The translations under genes were made by a program, and so were the position numbers. Positions 1-8,530 of a DNA stretch of 41,672 bases are shown one piece after another; the stretch's first letter is position 1, and the number at the start of each line of letters is the position of its first letter. This DNA comes from JBBDSH01 sp040905045 (GTDB lineage Bacteria; Pseudomonadota; Gammaproteobacteria; Eutrophobiales; Eutrophobiaceae), in contig JBBDSH010000041.1 of NCBI GenBank assembly GCA_040905045.1, forward strand, positions 1 to 41,672. Reading direction: 5' to 3'. The notes under the pieces were generated by a model. That model made no database searches. It worked only from the letters and a program-made list of their open reading frames with translations, and was not told the DNA's origin.

Positions 1-835
1 GGTCCATGGCGTGCAGCAGGTCGACCCACTCGAGCATGCGCCGGGCGTCGGCCACGACCAGCCCGGCCCACCCGGACGAGTAGGCGTTGGTGCTGGTGAA
101 ACCGTTGAACACGCCGACCTCTTTCAGTGGCTTCAGGCCGGCTTTCTTAAGCGCCGCATCGGCGGGCATGCGCTCGCCCTGATAGTAGACCTCGCCCACG
201 CCCACCATCGGGCCCAGGATATTGCGGGTCATTGGCAGATCGCTTTCGCCGAGGGTGCCGCGCGCCTGCACGACGGGCGTAATCCGGTGATTCAGCAGGG
301 CCACCAGCATGTCCAGGAACTCGGGGGTGACCGGCTCGTAGGTGACGTTGTTGGCGCGCGCGGCCATGAAGGCCCGCGTGATCGCCTCCTTGGGCACCTC
401 GGGGCCGTAGCCGCGCCCGGCTCCGCCCTCAAAAGACCGGCGTTGGCGTTCCTCGAGCATTTCCCGGTTGCCCGGGGCCAGCGGATCACCGGAGAAGCGC
501 ACCACCTCGCGCTGCTCACCCCCGCCGCGGTTGAAACGGTAGATGGGCACGTCCTCGAGCGCCCCCTGGAGCAGCAGCCCGTAGGCGGCGGCGGCGCGCT
601 GTCTGGCCTCGGGACTGAGGCGGACCTTCGCGCCGTGGCGGGCGATCTGCACCAATTTTTCGATGGTCAGGTCATGGCCGGTGAGCGTAATGGTGGTGTC
701 GGCCATCGTCGGCTCGATGGGCTGGTAGGGGACATCCAGATCGGGCGCGGCCGCGGCGGGCCCGGCCAGACACAGGGTAATGAGCACGGCCAGGGCCGGG
801 ATGAAACGGCGGCGCAATAGATTCTTTTTATGCAT
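1..835 (-). CDS. Secreted HAL/PAL-superfamily lyase lacking the MIO triad (paralog 2, C-terminus off the window)
   Basis: The frame is open from ATG at 835 to the left edge, about 278 residues. The N-terminus (MHKKNLLRRRFIPALAVL, then a hydrophobic stretch ending AGPAAAA) is a Sec signal peptide, so the enzyme should act in the periplasm. The protein is clearly paralogous to the next gene (PDL.VPYQPIE.TMADTT, VPKE.ITRAFMAARANNVTYE, PVTPEFLDMLVALLN). It carries the HAL/PAL N-terminal domain, but the MIO-forming Ala-Ser-Gly is Thr194-Leu195-Gly196 (context ARGTLGESDL), so normal MIO chemistry is not possible. It follows paralog 1 by about 100 bp, and the leaders share the block GGCCGGCGACCG, which points to a tandem duplication that included the upstream region. 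The substrate is unknown; an ergothionase-like elimination of trimethylamine is inferred from the fold, the missing MIO and the neighbouring TMA genes. Confidence 0.8.
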   Translation of the reverse strand, partial: MHKKNLLRRRFIPALAVLITLCLAGPAAAAPDLDVPYQPIEPTMADTTITLTGHDLTIEKLVQIARHGAKVRLSPEARQRAAAAYGLLLQGALEDVPIYRFNRGGGEQREVVRFSGDPLAPGNREMLEERQRRSFEGGAGRGYGPEVPKEAITRAFMAARANNVTYEPVTPEFLDMLVALLNHRITPVVQARGTLGESDLPMTRNILGPMVGVGEVYYQGERMPADAALKKAGLKPLKEVGVFNGFTSTNAYSSGWAGLVVADARRMLEWVDLLHAMD

Positions 836-937
836 ATGACTCACTCTTTCTCGATTAAAATTTTCAACCGGTCGCCGGCCCCGCAACGCGCATTCCGGGG
901 CAGAAAGACCGCATAATGCACTCCTTGCCGGCCAGTC

Positions 938-2794
938 CTAGTCCCCGACTGACTCCTGGGCGACGGGGATGTGGCCGTGGCCGCCCGGCAGGGGCGGCCC
1001 GTCCGGGTAAAACGTCGAGGCCGGGGTGTCCCTGAGGAAGCGGGCGGCGAGGCGGCCGATGGGCTGCGTCGGTCGCTCCCCGGCGCCGTACCGGAACGGC
1101 ACCACCTCGCGGAAGGCCTGCCAGGCCGCCGTCGGCGCCGCGCCGAAGGTCCGGTCGGGGTCCTGCAGCTTGCGCAGGTCCATCCAGAAGGCGGCCGTCA
1201 TCAGTTCCTGTCCTATCAGGTCATACATGTGTTCTATGGCCAGGTTCAGATTGTGGATCTTCAACCGCGTTTGCGCCTCGATGTCGGCGACGGCATGCAA
1301 GCCGACGCTGAAGCCTTCCGGGGAGAGGGGCTTGGAGACGTTCTGCACGTCCTGCCACAGGCCGGCGGCGGTGGAGCCGCTACCCCTGGGGATGTAGCCG
1401 CCGGCGGGGAGGCCCTGCGGGTTACTCTCCAGGAATTCGTCGGCGTCGAGGACGGTGAAATACGGATCACTGAAGCGCTGCATCCGCTGCGCCACCACCA
1501 CGCCCAGGTTCTGCAGGGCGTTGAGGAAGTACTCGAGGTCGTTGGCCAGCGGGTAGGGGTCCCAGTTGGCGTTGGAGAGGATGTAGCCCGACTGGCCGTT
1601 GCTGTATTTGCCGCCGCGTACGTGGTATTGCTTCAGCCACGACCCGGCCAGCTCCCAGGAATCGGCCGGCTCCAGACCCGGCACAATGGCGGGATTGTGG
1701 TCGGAGGTGTTGATCTGCATGAGGACGCTGTCGCGCAGGACCGACCAGGCCTGCCAGGCCGAGCCCTGGCGGATGGAGGCGGCGCGCAGGCTCTCGGGGT
1801 CTTGGATGATGCGGTCGGGGTGATAATCCAGGAGGTAGCTGCCCCGGAGCATGCCGAGGACGCGGGCGGCGTTCCAGTTGAGCCAAGTGTGTCGGCGGTT
1901 GACCTGGACCGGCAGCGCCAGCGGCGCAATCGTGCTGTTCATGCCGTTCAGGACCATGGCGTGCAGCAGGTCGATCCATTCGAGCATGCGCCGGCCCTCG
2001 TCCACCACCAGCCCGGCCCAGCCGGCCGAATAGGCGTTGCTGCTGTAGAAGCCGTTGAAAACGCCGATCTCATCCATCGTCATCGGGGTAAGGCCGGCCT
2101 TCTCCAGGGCCTCGGCGGCGGGCATGCGCTCGCCCCGGTAGTAGGCCTCGCCCTTGCCCAGCATCGTGCCATAGACGATGGCGACCACCCACAGATCGGA
2201 ATCACCGTTCGTGCCGCGCGCCTGAAGGACGGGCGTCACACGCCGGTTCAGCAGCGCCACCAGCATGTCCAGGAACTCGGGCGTGACCGCCTCGTAGGTA
2301 ACGTTGTTGGCACGCGCGGCCATGAAGGCGCGGGTAATCTCCTCCTTGGGCACCTCGGGGCCGTAACCCCCATAAGCACCGTTTTCAAAGATCTCGTACC
2401 AGCGCTGCTGAAGTAACTTCTTGTTCTCCGGCGCGAGCGGATCACCGGAGAACAACTCGACCTCGCGCTGGGAGCCGTAGCCGCGGGTAAAGCCGTAGAT
2501 GGGCATGCCCTCGAGCCCGCCCTGGAGCAGCAGCCCGTAGGCCGCGGCGGCGCGCTGTTTGGCCTCGGGACTGAGACGGACCTTCGCGCCGTGGCGGGCG
2601 ATCCGGACCAGTTGCTCAATGGTCAGGTCGTGGCCGGTGAGGGTGACGGTGGTGTCGGCCATCGTGGCCTCGATGGGCTGGTAGGGGACGGCCAGGTCGG
2701 GTTCGGCGGCGACGGGCCCGGCCAGCCACAGGGCGCCGGCGAGCACGGCAACGCCCGACATTAAATAATGGTATAGCGGATCCTGTTTGTGCAT
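938..2794 (-). CDS. Secreted HAL/PAL-superfamily lyase lacking the MIO triad (paralog 1)
   Basis: 618 residues with a signal peptide (MHKQDPLYHYLMSGVAVLAG, cleavage near VAA-EP). Family landmarks are IYGFTRGYG (the YGVNTGFG loop), the GEAYYRGERMPAAEALEKAGL segment after the active-site loop, QDPESLRA (HAL QDxYSLR, with the catalytic Tyr position occupied by Glu) and QINTSDHNPAI (HAL EIN..DNP). At the MIO position the protein has Thr195-Asn196-Gly197 instead of Ala-Ser-Gly. Known members without MIO include ergothionase, which removes trimethylamine from ergothioneine. It sits about 145 bp behind the TonB receptor on the same strand and probably shares its promoter at about 5420-5466. It is longer than HAL (about 510 aa). 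The start has a GGGAG ribosome site. The family call is secure; the reaction is inferred. Confidence 0.85.
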   Translation of the reverse strand: MHKQDPLYHYLMSGVAVLAGALWLAGPVAAEPDLAVPYQPIEATMADTTVTLTGHDLTIEQLVRIARHGAKVRLSPEAKQRAAAAYGLLLQGGLEGMPIYGFTRGYGSQREVELFSGDPLAPENKKLLQQRWYEIFENGAYGGYGPEVPKEEITRAFMAARANNVTYEAVTPEFLDMLVALLNRRVTPVLQARGTNGDSDLWVVAIVYGTMLGKGEAYYRGERMPAAEALEKAGLTPMTMDEIGVFNGFYSSNAYSAGWAGLVVDEGRRMLEWIDLLHAMVLNGMNSTIAPLALPVQVNRRHTWLNWNAARVLGMLRGSYLLDYHPDRIIQDPESLRAASIRQGSAWQAWSVLRDSVLMQINTSDHNPAIVPGLEPADSWELAGSWLKQYHVRGGKYSNGQSGYILSNANWDPYPLANDLEYFLNALQNLGVVVAQRMQRFSDPYFTVLDADEFLESNPQGLPAGGYIPRGSGSTAAGLWQDVQNVSKPLSPEGFSVGLHAVADIEAQTRLKIHNLNLAIEHMYDLIGQELMTAAFWMDLRKLQDPDRTFGAAPTAAWQAFREVVPFRYGAGERPTQPIGRLAARFLRDTPASTFYPDGPPLPGGHGHIPVAQESVGD

Positions 2795-2939
2795 GAGACC
2801 GAACTCCCATTGATTGAAGGAATCCCAATCGGTCGCCGGCCCGACCCGTGTGGAGGACCGGAACCGACGATGATGGTTTGCAGGCCGCCCGTCTATCTCA
2901 GGCGATTGGCGTAGTCAGCCCCGATCGATACCTGCTTCT

Positions 2940-5339
2940 CTAGAAATCGTAGGAGACTCGGAAGCTCAGCGAGCGCGGCCGGGCACTGGTGATCCGTGTA
3001 GGACCCTGGATGCTGGATTTATAAAACTCGGGACGCGCATCGGTCAGATTGTTGACCCGCATCGAGGCCCGCCATTGCCCCAGGTCCATGCCCACGGAGG
3101 CATCAAACAGCGTGTAAGCATCGAGAGGCTGCCTGCCAAAAGGATCAAGGTTGGTAAAGGCCTCGCCGCGGTGCTGAATGCCAAACGTCGCATAGCTCTC
3201 AATCCCGTTCAGGAGAAAATCGTAGCGGAAATTGAGATTGCCCTGGAATGTCGGCGTCAGGGAGAGCTCACTGCCTACTGGCACCACAAAACGCTCGGTA
3301 CCCTCGCGGACACTGACAAGTTCGGTATCATTAATGGAAACAGCGCCGGAGACGGTCAGGTTATCGGTGACCAGTGCGTTGAAATCGGCCTCGACCCCGA
3401 GAATCTCGGCATTTCCAGCATTGGCTGTAGTGGCAATATTGCTACCAGGAATGCTCGAAGTGAAGTGCATACCCGACCACTCAATAAAGTACACCGCGCC
3501 ATTGAATCTCAGACGGTCATCGAAAAGCTGAGTTTTCCAGCCAATCTCGTAGTTGTCGAGGGAATCGGAATCGACGAATGCCGGAAACACCTGCTCGCCC
3601 GTGACCGGATCGAAAACAGCCCCCTGACGATTGAAACGGCCCCGGCGAAAGCCTTGGGAGAAGGTGGTATAGAGCATCATGTCATCCGTCAGCCTGTAGG
3701 TCAGATTGCCTTTGAAAATGACGTCGGATTCATTCGCCGGGGGGATAGCGTCCAGCGAACCGCCAATGTCCTGACTAGCTTGAGTCTTCGGTGCAGGGTT
3801 GAACGAACCCAAGGCATTAATATCAATATCGAACCAGCGCACACCGAAACTCGCGCTCAATTGATCCGTGATGTCGTAGGTCAGCTCGCCGAAGAAGGCC
3901 AGCTCATCCGATTGATCGACAATAGTATGAAACCAGGCGATTGACGGATCCTGGGGACCGGGTTGCGCCAGTCCAAGCGTTGTCCCCGGAAACGGCTCAT
4001 TGGGCACAAAACCCGCTATCTCGGGAGCATGATACGTCCATGAATTCAAAAGCTTGTTTTCGCTGTCTGAATACCACGCCCCGCCGATGAAACGCAGCGG
4101 TTTGGCCGGGTCCGTCGAGAATCGCAGTTCGTGATGCATGTACTGGTTTTCCTCTCGCGGCAGGAAAAGCGCGTCGGGCGCGGCGCACTCCTGGATTTCG
4201 CGCGCGGCGTTGTACGCGCAGTTATAAAAGGGCATCCAGATCACATTCTCGTGATTGATGGAATAGTCGGAATTCTGAGTAATGTCCTGCTCGAGGTAGG
4301 AACCGTTGTAGACCACATCCAGCCAGCCCAGCCGTCCCTCGAGGTTCCAGTTGGTTTGGAGGATATCGTCCTTAAGTTTATCGCTATTGAAACGGACGAC
4401 ATTCAGATCACCCTCTCTCGGCAAATAGTCGAACACGCCGTCCACATGGAGATTCTGGGTGACAACACCCGCGGTCAGTTCCCAGTCGTCGCTGATGCGC
4501 AGCTTGCCAGAGAGGCGGCCGCCGCGGTATCGGGCCTCGTTAAAATCGTCCTCGACCTGATTCGCATTGTCCCGTTCATGAAGCACGACGTCGTTCGCTA
4601 AAGTGAAGGTGCCGTCCTGGAAAAACTCGCTGTCGGCATAGGAGGTGGTGCCGGGGATATTATCAATCCATCCGCCCTTGTGGATTTCGTAGGCGGTGAG
4701 ACGCACAGCGAACCGGTCTTCAATGACGGGAATGTTGACAGTGCCTTCCACACCCCAGCCCGCCTCACCTTTATTGATCGTGTGCCCCGAAAACGCGACA
4801 TTGCCGCTGAACTCGTTGAATTCCGGTTTGTTGGTGACGAGACGGACCGTGCCCGACTGAGAACTACCGCCATACAGCGTGCCCTGCGGACCGGGCAGCA
4901 CCTCGATGCGCTGCATATCGGTAATATACAGGTCCATGTTACGACCGTTGGTGATCAGCGGGGCATCGTCCAGGTAAAGCGCTACGGCTGGACTGCTGCT
5001 GAGCCCGCCGGACTTACGGATATCCTGTGGATTGCCGGCTATCCCGCGAATAAATATGCTGTTCTGGCCCGGGCCGCGGCCGGAGAAATTCACACTGGGC
5101 GCATTCTTGACCCAGTCCTCAAAAGTGGTGATAGCGCGCTCTTCCAGCATCGCCGCGTCCATGGACTGGACCGAGATGGGGACATCCTGCAGGTTCTCGG
5201 CCCGTTTGGACGCCGTAACGATGACTTCCTCCAGCCTTCTGGGGGCGTCGTCCTGCGCGAATGCGCTGCCCGAAACACCCATAGCCCCCGATGCAATCGC
5301 CATGGTAATGGCCTCATACAGCCTGTCTTTTTTGTACAT
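2940..5339 (-). CDS. TonB-dependent outer-membrane receptor
   Basis: 799 residues. It has a signal peptide ending GSAFA-Q, a TonB-box-like EEVIVTASKR right after it, a plug domain (roughly residues 50-170; VPISVQ, FIRGIAG, IEVLPGPQGTLYGG, GTVRLVTNKP), then a 22-strand-type beta-barrel ending in the terminal aromatic SYDF. It imports a substrate too large or too scarce for porins, using the proton motive force through TonB-ExbBD (not in this window). The plug and barrel resemble the receptors often linked to catabolic clusters rather than siderophore loci. Its promoter is nearly the same as those of the TMA dehydrogenase and N-methylglutamate operons, and two secreted MIO-free lyases follow. 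I infer import of a trimethylammonium compound or its precursor; the ligand cannot be read from sequence. Confidence 0.95.
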   Translation of the reverse strand: MYKKDRLYEAITMAIASGAMGVSGSAFAQDDAPRRLEEVIVTASKRAENLQDVPISVQSMDAAMLEERAITTFEDWVKNAPSVNFSGRGPGQNSIFIRGIAGNPQDIRKSGGLSSSPAVALYLDDAPLITNGRNMDLYITDMQRIEVLPGPQGTLYGGSSQSGTVRLVTNKPEFNEFSGNVAFSGHTINKGEAGWGVEGTVNIPVIEDRFAVRLTAYEIHKGGWIDNIPGTTSYADSEFFQDGTFTLANDVVLHERDNANQVEDDFNEARYRGGRLSGKLRISDDWELTAGVVTQNLHVDGVFDYLPREGDLNVVRFNSDKLKDDILQTNWNLEGRLGWLDVVYNGSYLEQDITQNSDYSINHENVIWMPFYNCAYNAAREIQECAAPDALFLPREENQYMHHELRFSTDPAKPLRFIGGAWYSDSENKLLNSWTYHAPEIAGFVPNEPFPGTTLGLAQPGPQDPSIAWFHTIVDQSDELAFFGELTYDITDQLSASFGVRWFDIDINALGSFNPAPKTQASQDIGGSLDAIPPANESDVIFKGNLTYRLTDDMMLYTTFSQGFRRGRFNRQGAVFDPVTGEQVFPAFVDSDSLDNYEIGWKTQLFDDRLRFNGAVYFIEWSGMHFTSSIPGSNIATTANAGNAEILGVEADFNALVTDNLTVSGAVSINDTELVSVREGTERFVVPVGSELSLTPTFQGNLNFRYDFLLNGIESYATFGIQHRGEAFTNLDPFGRQPLDAYTLFDASVGMDLGQWRASMRVNNLTDARPEFYKSSIQGPTRITSARPRSLSFRVSYDF

Positions 5340-5418
5340 TCTGGCTTGCCCTCGTCGTTGAAAAGGTTGAGCGTCCTTTCCAAGTTTACTCCTACTACTT
5401 TTATATTATTTTATTGTA

Positions 5419-5466
5419 TTGATATGAGGTCTGGTGTTATATATCAATGATATTAGCAAATCTAAT
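5419..5466 (-). promoter_or_regulatory. Conserved palindrome promoter, copy A (TonB receptor-lyase unit)
   Basis: Reading the minus strand: perfect palindrome ATTAG-N5-CTAAT at 5466-5452, then TTGATA (5447-5442), a 16-17 bp spacer and ATATCAA (5425-5419) as -35/-10 candidates. The spacer text TATAACACCAGAC recurs in copy B. The predicted RNA start lies about 70 bp before the receptor start codon. The palindrome ends 5 bp upstream of the -35, a position typical of an activator site, though a repressor is possible. Confidence 0.7.
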
Positions 5467-5629
5467 TGTTAACATAAGTAGGGGGTATACCGTTGGACAG
5501 ATTGGCTGTATTTTCAAAACAGCGTTGAATCAAATCAGGGCAAGCGATGCGGGCTGGAGTCTGACCCTGAGGCCGGTTCTCCTGGCTACAACGGAACGGC
5601 ATTGCCTTGCGGCCGGGCCGAGCTTTCCC

Positions 5630-5805
5630 GGGTCGAGGAAGCGTACGGGTTCTCGTTGATAGGCCGATCTTGCCGAGCGGTGTCAGGCCGGCCTGGCGCA
5701 ACGCCTCAGCCTCCGGCATGATGAACTGCGCCTGACGGTTTCCATTTATGAACTATCTCAGAACGGGGAGTACGTCACGCCTCTGAATAGCGGTATCAAT
5801 TAATC
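5630..5805 (-). pseudogene. Relic of a third MIO-free lyase paralog
   Basis: On the minus strand the reading MPEAEALRQAGLTPLGKIGL (from 5719) matches MPAAEALEKAGLTPMTMDEIG of paralog 1 and MPADAALKKAGLKPLKEVG of paralog 2. It is preceded by GNRQAQFI, where the paralogs have GEAYYRGER. About 50 bp further upstream AIQRRDVLPVLR resembles LLNRRVTPVLQAR, so the triad region appears deleted. After KIGL a +2 shift gives INENPYASS. The pieces lie in the same order and strand as in the intact genes but are broken by stops and frameshifts. This looks like an old decayed copy between the divergent promoters A and B. Similarity was judged by eye and is short. Confidence 0.5.
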
Positions 5806-5960
5806 CGGGGGAGATGGCCATGAACAACTTGCATCCCGGGTATTCATTGACTACTGTTCCACGATGATCTAGAGAGTATTTCTGAATCATGAAGCAAAAC
5901 GCTTAAATCAAGCCCTGTTCACGGAATCGGGACAGTTCCAATAATGGGCTTATATCGATA

Positions 5961-6007
5961 ATTAGTTTTGCTAATGTCATTGATTTATAACACCAGACTT
6001 GTATCTT
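5961..6007 (+). promoter_or_regulatory. Conserved palindrome promoter, copy B (TMA dehydrogenase unit)
   Basis: Perfect palindrome ATTAG-TTTTG-CTAAT (5961-5975), then TTGATT (5980-5985), a 16 bp spacer and TATCTT (6002-6007). Palindrome, spacing and spacer (TATAACACCAGACTTG) match copy A and, with some changes, copy C at 14178. The predicted leader is about 195 nt before the ATG at 6212. No other gene is evident between this site and 6212. Confidence 0.7.
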
Positions 6008-6211
6008 TTTATCTCCATAATAATATACAAATCCAGAGCGATAGTGTTCCACCTGAGCTGAGCATGGGAGTAGTCGGATGCCTTTTCTTGAATCGCTGCC
6101 TCCCGACACTGCCGTTGCCGCTGTTTACTGAAGCTGACTGGGGCTATATCGACTGTGGGAAGCTAAGGGATAGTAGTCAGTTAATTTGTCTAACCATCGA
6201 GAGTGATAACA

Positions 6212-8407
6212 ATGGCGCGTAACCCAAAACATGACATTCTATTTGAGCCAATCCAGCTCGGGCCAAAGACTATGCCCAACAGGTTTTATCAGTCTCCGCA
6301 CTGTATTGGCGCAGGTTCGGACAAGCCGGGATTTCAGGCTGCACACCGAGCGCTGAAAGCGGAAGGCGGCTGGGGCGGTATCAATACGGAATACTGCTCC
6401 ATCCATCCCGAGTCCGATGATGTCATGCGGGTATCTGCGCGGCTTTGGGACGATGGAGATGTGCACAATCTAAGCGCGATGACCGATCATATTCACAAGC
6501 ACGGCGCACTGGCTGGTGTAGAGCTATGGTATGGCGGGTCACACGCGCCGTGCATGGAAACCCGTCAAACCCCGCGCGGTCCCAGCCAGTATGCCTCGGA
6601 GTTCGAGACAGCGACTTATTGCAAGGAAGCGGATCAGGACGACATCGACGATCTGCAGGGCTTTTATGTCGATGCCGCCAAGCGGGCCCGAGATGCCGGT
6701 TTTGATATCGTGTATGTGTACGGCGGTCATTCCTACCTGCCGTTGCAATTCCTGTCTCCGTATTACAACAAGCGCACGGACAAGTACGGTGGCTCGCTGG
6801 AAAACCGCGCCCGGTTCTGGATCGAGACCCTGGAGAAGGTAAGAAAGGCGGTCGGCGACGATTGCGCCATCGCCACTCGCTTTGCCATTGATACGCTGTA
6901 CGGTCCCGACGCCATCGAAGTTGAAGTCGATGGCATGAAGTTTATCGAGTTGGCGGATCCTTATGTGGATGTATGGGATGTTAAAATCGGCGATATTGCC
7001 GAATGGGGCGAGGACGCGGGACCATCGCGCTTTTACCAGATGGGTCACCAACTTCCGTGGACGAAGTATATCAAGCAGGTTAGCAAGAAGCCGGTGCTGG
7101 GAGTGGGCCGCTTTACCGACGCCGACAAGATGGCGGAGGTGATTCGTTCCGGGCAACTCGACATCATCAGCGCTGCCCGGCCGAGCATCTCCGATCCGTT
7201 CCTTCCGAATAAAATAAAGGAAGGGCGGTATGACGACATCCGTGTCTGTATTGGCTGTAATGTCTGCATATCCCGTTGGGAGATCGGCGGACCGCCGATG
7301 ATCTGCACCCAGAATGCCACGGCCGGCGAGGAATACCGTCGCGGATGGCATCCGGAATATTTCCCGAAGGCCGGGTCTGACGACTCTGTCCTGGTGGTGG
7401 GGGCAGGTCCTGCAGGAGCCGAGTGCGCCCGGGTACTGCTGGAGCGCGGTTATACCACACACATTTATGATACGCGCGACAAGGTCGGTGGTCATATCAA
7501 CGACATTGTTGATCACATCCCCAATCTTGGCGAATGGGGCTATCACCGGGATTACCGCGAGGTACAGATTAACAAGCTTTTGAAAAAGAATAAGGATTCC
7601 CAATTGATGCTCGGCCAGAAGCCGATGACGGTTGATGAAGCGCTGGAATATGGTGCGGAAAAGATTGTCATCGCGACGGGCTCGAAATGGAATACCGATG
7701 GCACTAACGCCTTGACCCACGAGCCGATACCGGGCGCCGATGCCAGCCAGGAGGATCAGGTTACGCCCGAGCAGCTCTTCGAAGGCAAGAAGAAGATCGG
7801 CAAGCGGGTGACCATCCTGAGCGCGGATACCTACTGGATGGCTCCCAGCCTGGCCGAGAAGCTGGCGCAGAACGGCCATGAGGTCACTGTTATCGACAGC
7901 GTCGGCCTTGCCTCCTACATGGAGTTCACGCTGGAGTTCCCGAACATGATGCGCCGGCTGCACGAGCTTCATGTCGAGGTGATAGGGGAATCCTGGGCGT
8001 CGAAGATCGAAAAGGGACGCATCGAGGTTTACAATCTGTTCGGCGAGGGTTCCAGGCGCGAATACCGCGGCCCCGGCAAGTCGCCGCGTGACGAAAACAA
8101 GACCCACCAGTGGCACGAGTTCGATACCCTGGTGCTCGTCACCGGCAAGCATTCCGTGAACGATCTGTACAAGGGGCTCAAGGAGCGCAAGGACGAATGG
8201 GAGCAGAACGGCATCAAGGATGTCTACGTAATCGGTGACGCGCATGCGCCGAAGATTATCGCCGATGCCACCTTTGAGGGCCACCGGCTGGCACGCGAAA
8301 TCGAGGAAGAGCGGGCCCAGTATCCCAAGCCCTACAAGCGTGAAGTGGCCGTCTGGGGCACGCCCTATAACCCGGGCGATGCACCCAAGATCGAGTATCA
8401 GAAGTAG
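6212..8407 (+). CDS. tmd: Trimethylamine dehydrogenase
   Basis: 731 residues, the size of methylotroph TMA dehydrogenase (EC 1.5.8.2; TMA to dimethylamine plus formaldehyde, electrons to ETF). Old-yellow-enzyme barrel first (about 1-380), then ADP- and FAD-type domains (VLVVGAGPAGAECARVL near 395). In TMADH mature numbering it keeps Cys30 (6-S-cysteinyl FMN; QSPHCIGAG), Tyr169 and His172 (YVYGGH), Asp267 (EWGED), and the 4Fe-4S cysteines 345, 348, 351 and 364 (CIGCNVC...MIC). The aromatic bowl Tyr60 (NTEYCS), Trp264 and Trp355, and Ser74, are all TMADH-like; dimethylamine dehydrogenase changes Tyr60 and Ser74. The start was set at ATG 6212 (MARNPKHD), as in known TMADH, instead of the in-frame GTG at 6203. 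ETF genes lie downstream. Confidence 0.96.
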   Translation: MARNPKHDILFEPIQLGPKTMPNRFYQSPHCIGAGSDKPGFQAAHRALKAEGGWGGINTEYCSIHPESDDVMRVSARLWDDGDVHNLSAMTDHIHKHGALAGVELWYGGSHAPCMETRQTPRGPSQYASEFETATYCKEADQDDIDDLQGFYVDAAKRARDAGFDIVYVYGGHSYLPLQFLSPYYNKRTDKYGGSLENRARFWIETLEKVRKAVGDDCAIATRFAIDTLYGPDAIEVEVDGMKFIELADPYVDVWDVKIGDIAEWGEDAGPSRFYQMGHQLPWTKYIKQVSKKPVLGVGRFTDADKMAEVIRSGQLDIISAARPSISDPFLPNKIKEGRYDDIRVCIGCNVCISRWEIGGPPMICTQNATAGEEYRRGWHPEYFPKAGSDDSVLVVGAGPAGAECARVLLERGYTTHIYDTRDKVGGHINDIVDHIPNLGEWGYHRDYREVQINKLLKKNKDSQLMLGQKPMTVDEALEYGAEKIVIATGSKWNTDGTNALTHEPIPGADASQEDQVTPEQLFEGKKKIGKRVTILSADTYWMAPSLAEKLAQNGHEVTVIDSVGLASYMEFTLEFPNMMRRLHELHVEVIGESWASKIEKGRIEVYNLFGEGSRREYRGPGKSPRDENKTHQWHEFDTLVLVTGKHSVNDLYKGLKERKDEWEQNGIKDVYVIGDAHAPKIIADATFEGHRLAREIEEERAQYPKPYKREVAVWGTPYNPGDAPKIEYQK

Positions 8408-8431
8408 TAACCGTGCATACCCGATGCAGCA

Positions 8432-8455
8432 CCGGTGCGGTGGATACCGTGCCGG
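8432..8455 (+). other. Intergenic hairpin between tmd and the etfD-like gene
   Basis: CCGGTGCGGT-GGAT-ACCGTGCCGG folds into a 10 bp stem (two G-U pairs) with a 4-nt loop. No T-run follows, so it is not a classic terminator; it could stabilise the upstream tmd message or tune the ratio of the two products. Confidence 0.4.
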
Positions 8456-8530
8456 GGTGGGTCGCTACCGGCATCCAATGACCACGTTCTCCGACTTCCG
8501 GCAGTCGTTACCGATTCAGCAAGCCCGATA

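Noticed and set aside
11..2416. Long plus-strand frames opposite the two lyases (269 and 481 aa)
   Set aside because: They are antisense shadows of GC-rich genes; the products are rich in G, A, V, H and R with no motifs, while the minus-strand frames carry family signatures.
6539..8284. 581-residue minus-strand frame
   Set aside because: Antisense shadow of the TMA dehydrogenase gene, whose motifs are unambiguous.
6212..8407. Dimethylamine dehydrogenase instead of TMA dehydrogenase
   Set aside because: Tyr60 and Ser74 (TMADH numbering) and both bowl tryptophans are kept; dimethylamine dehydrogenase changes Tyr60 and Ser74.
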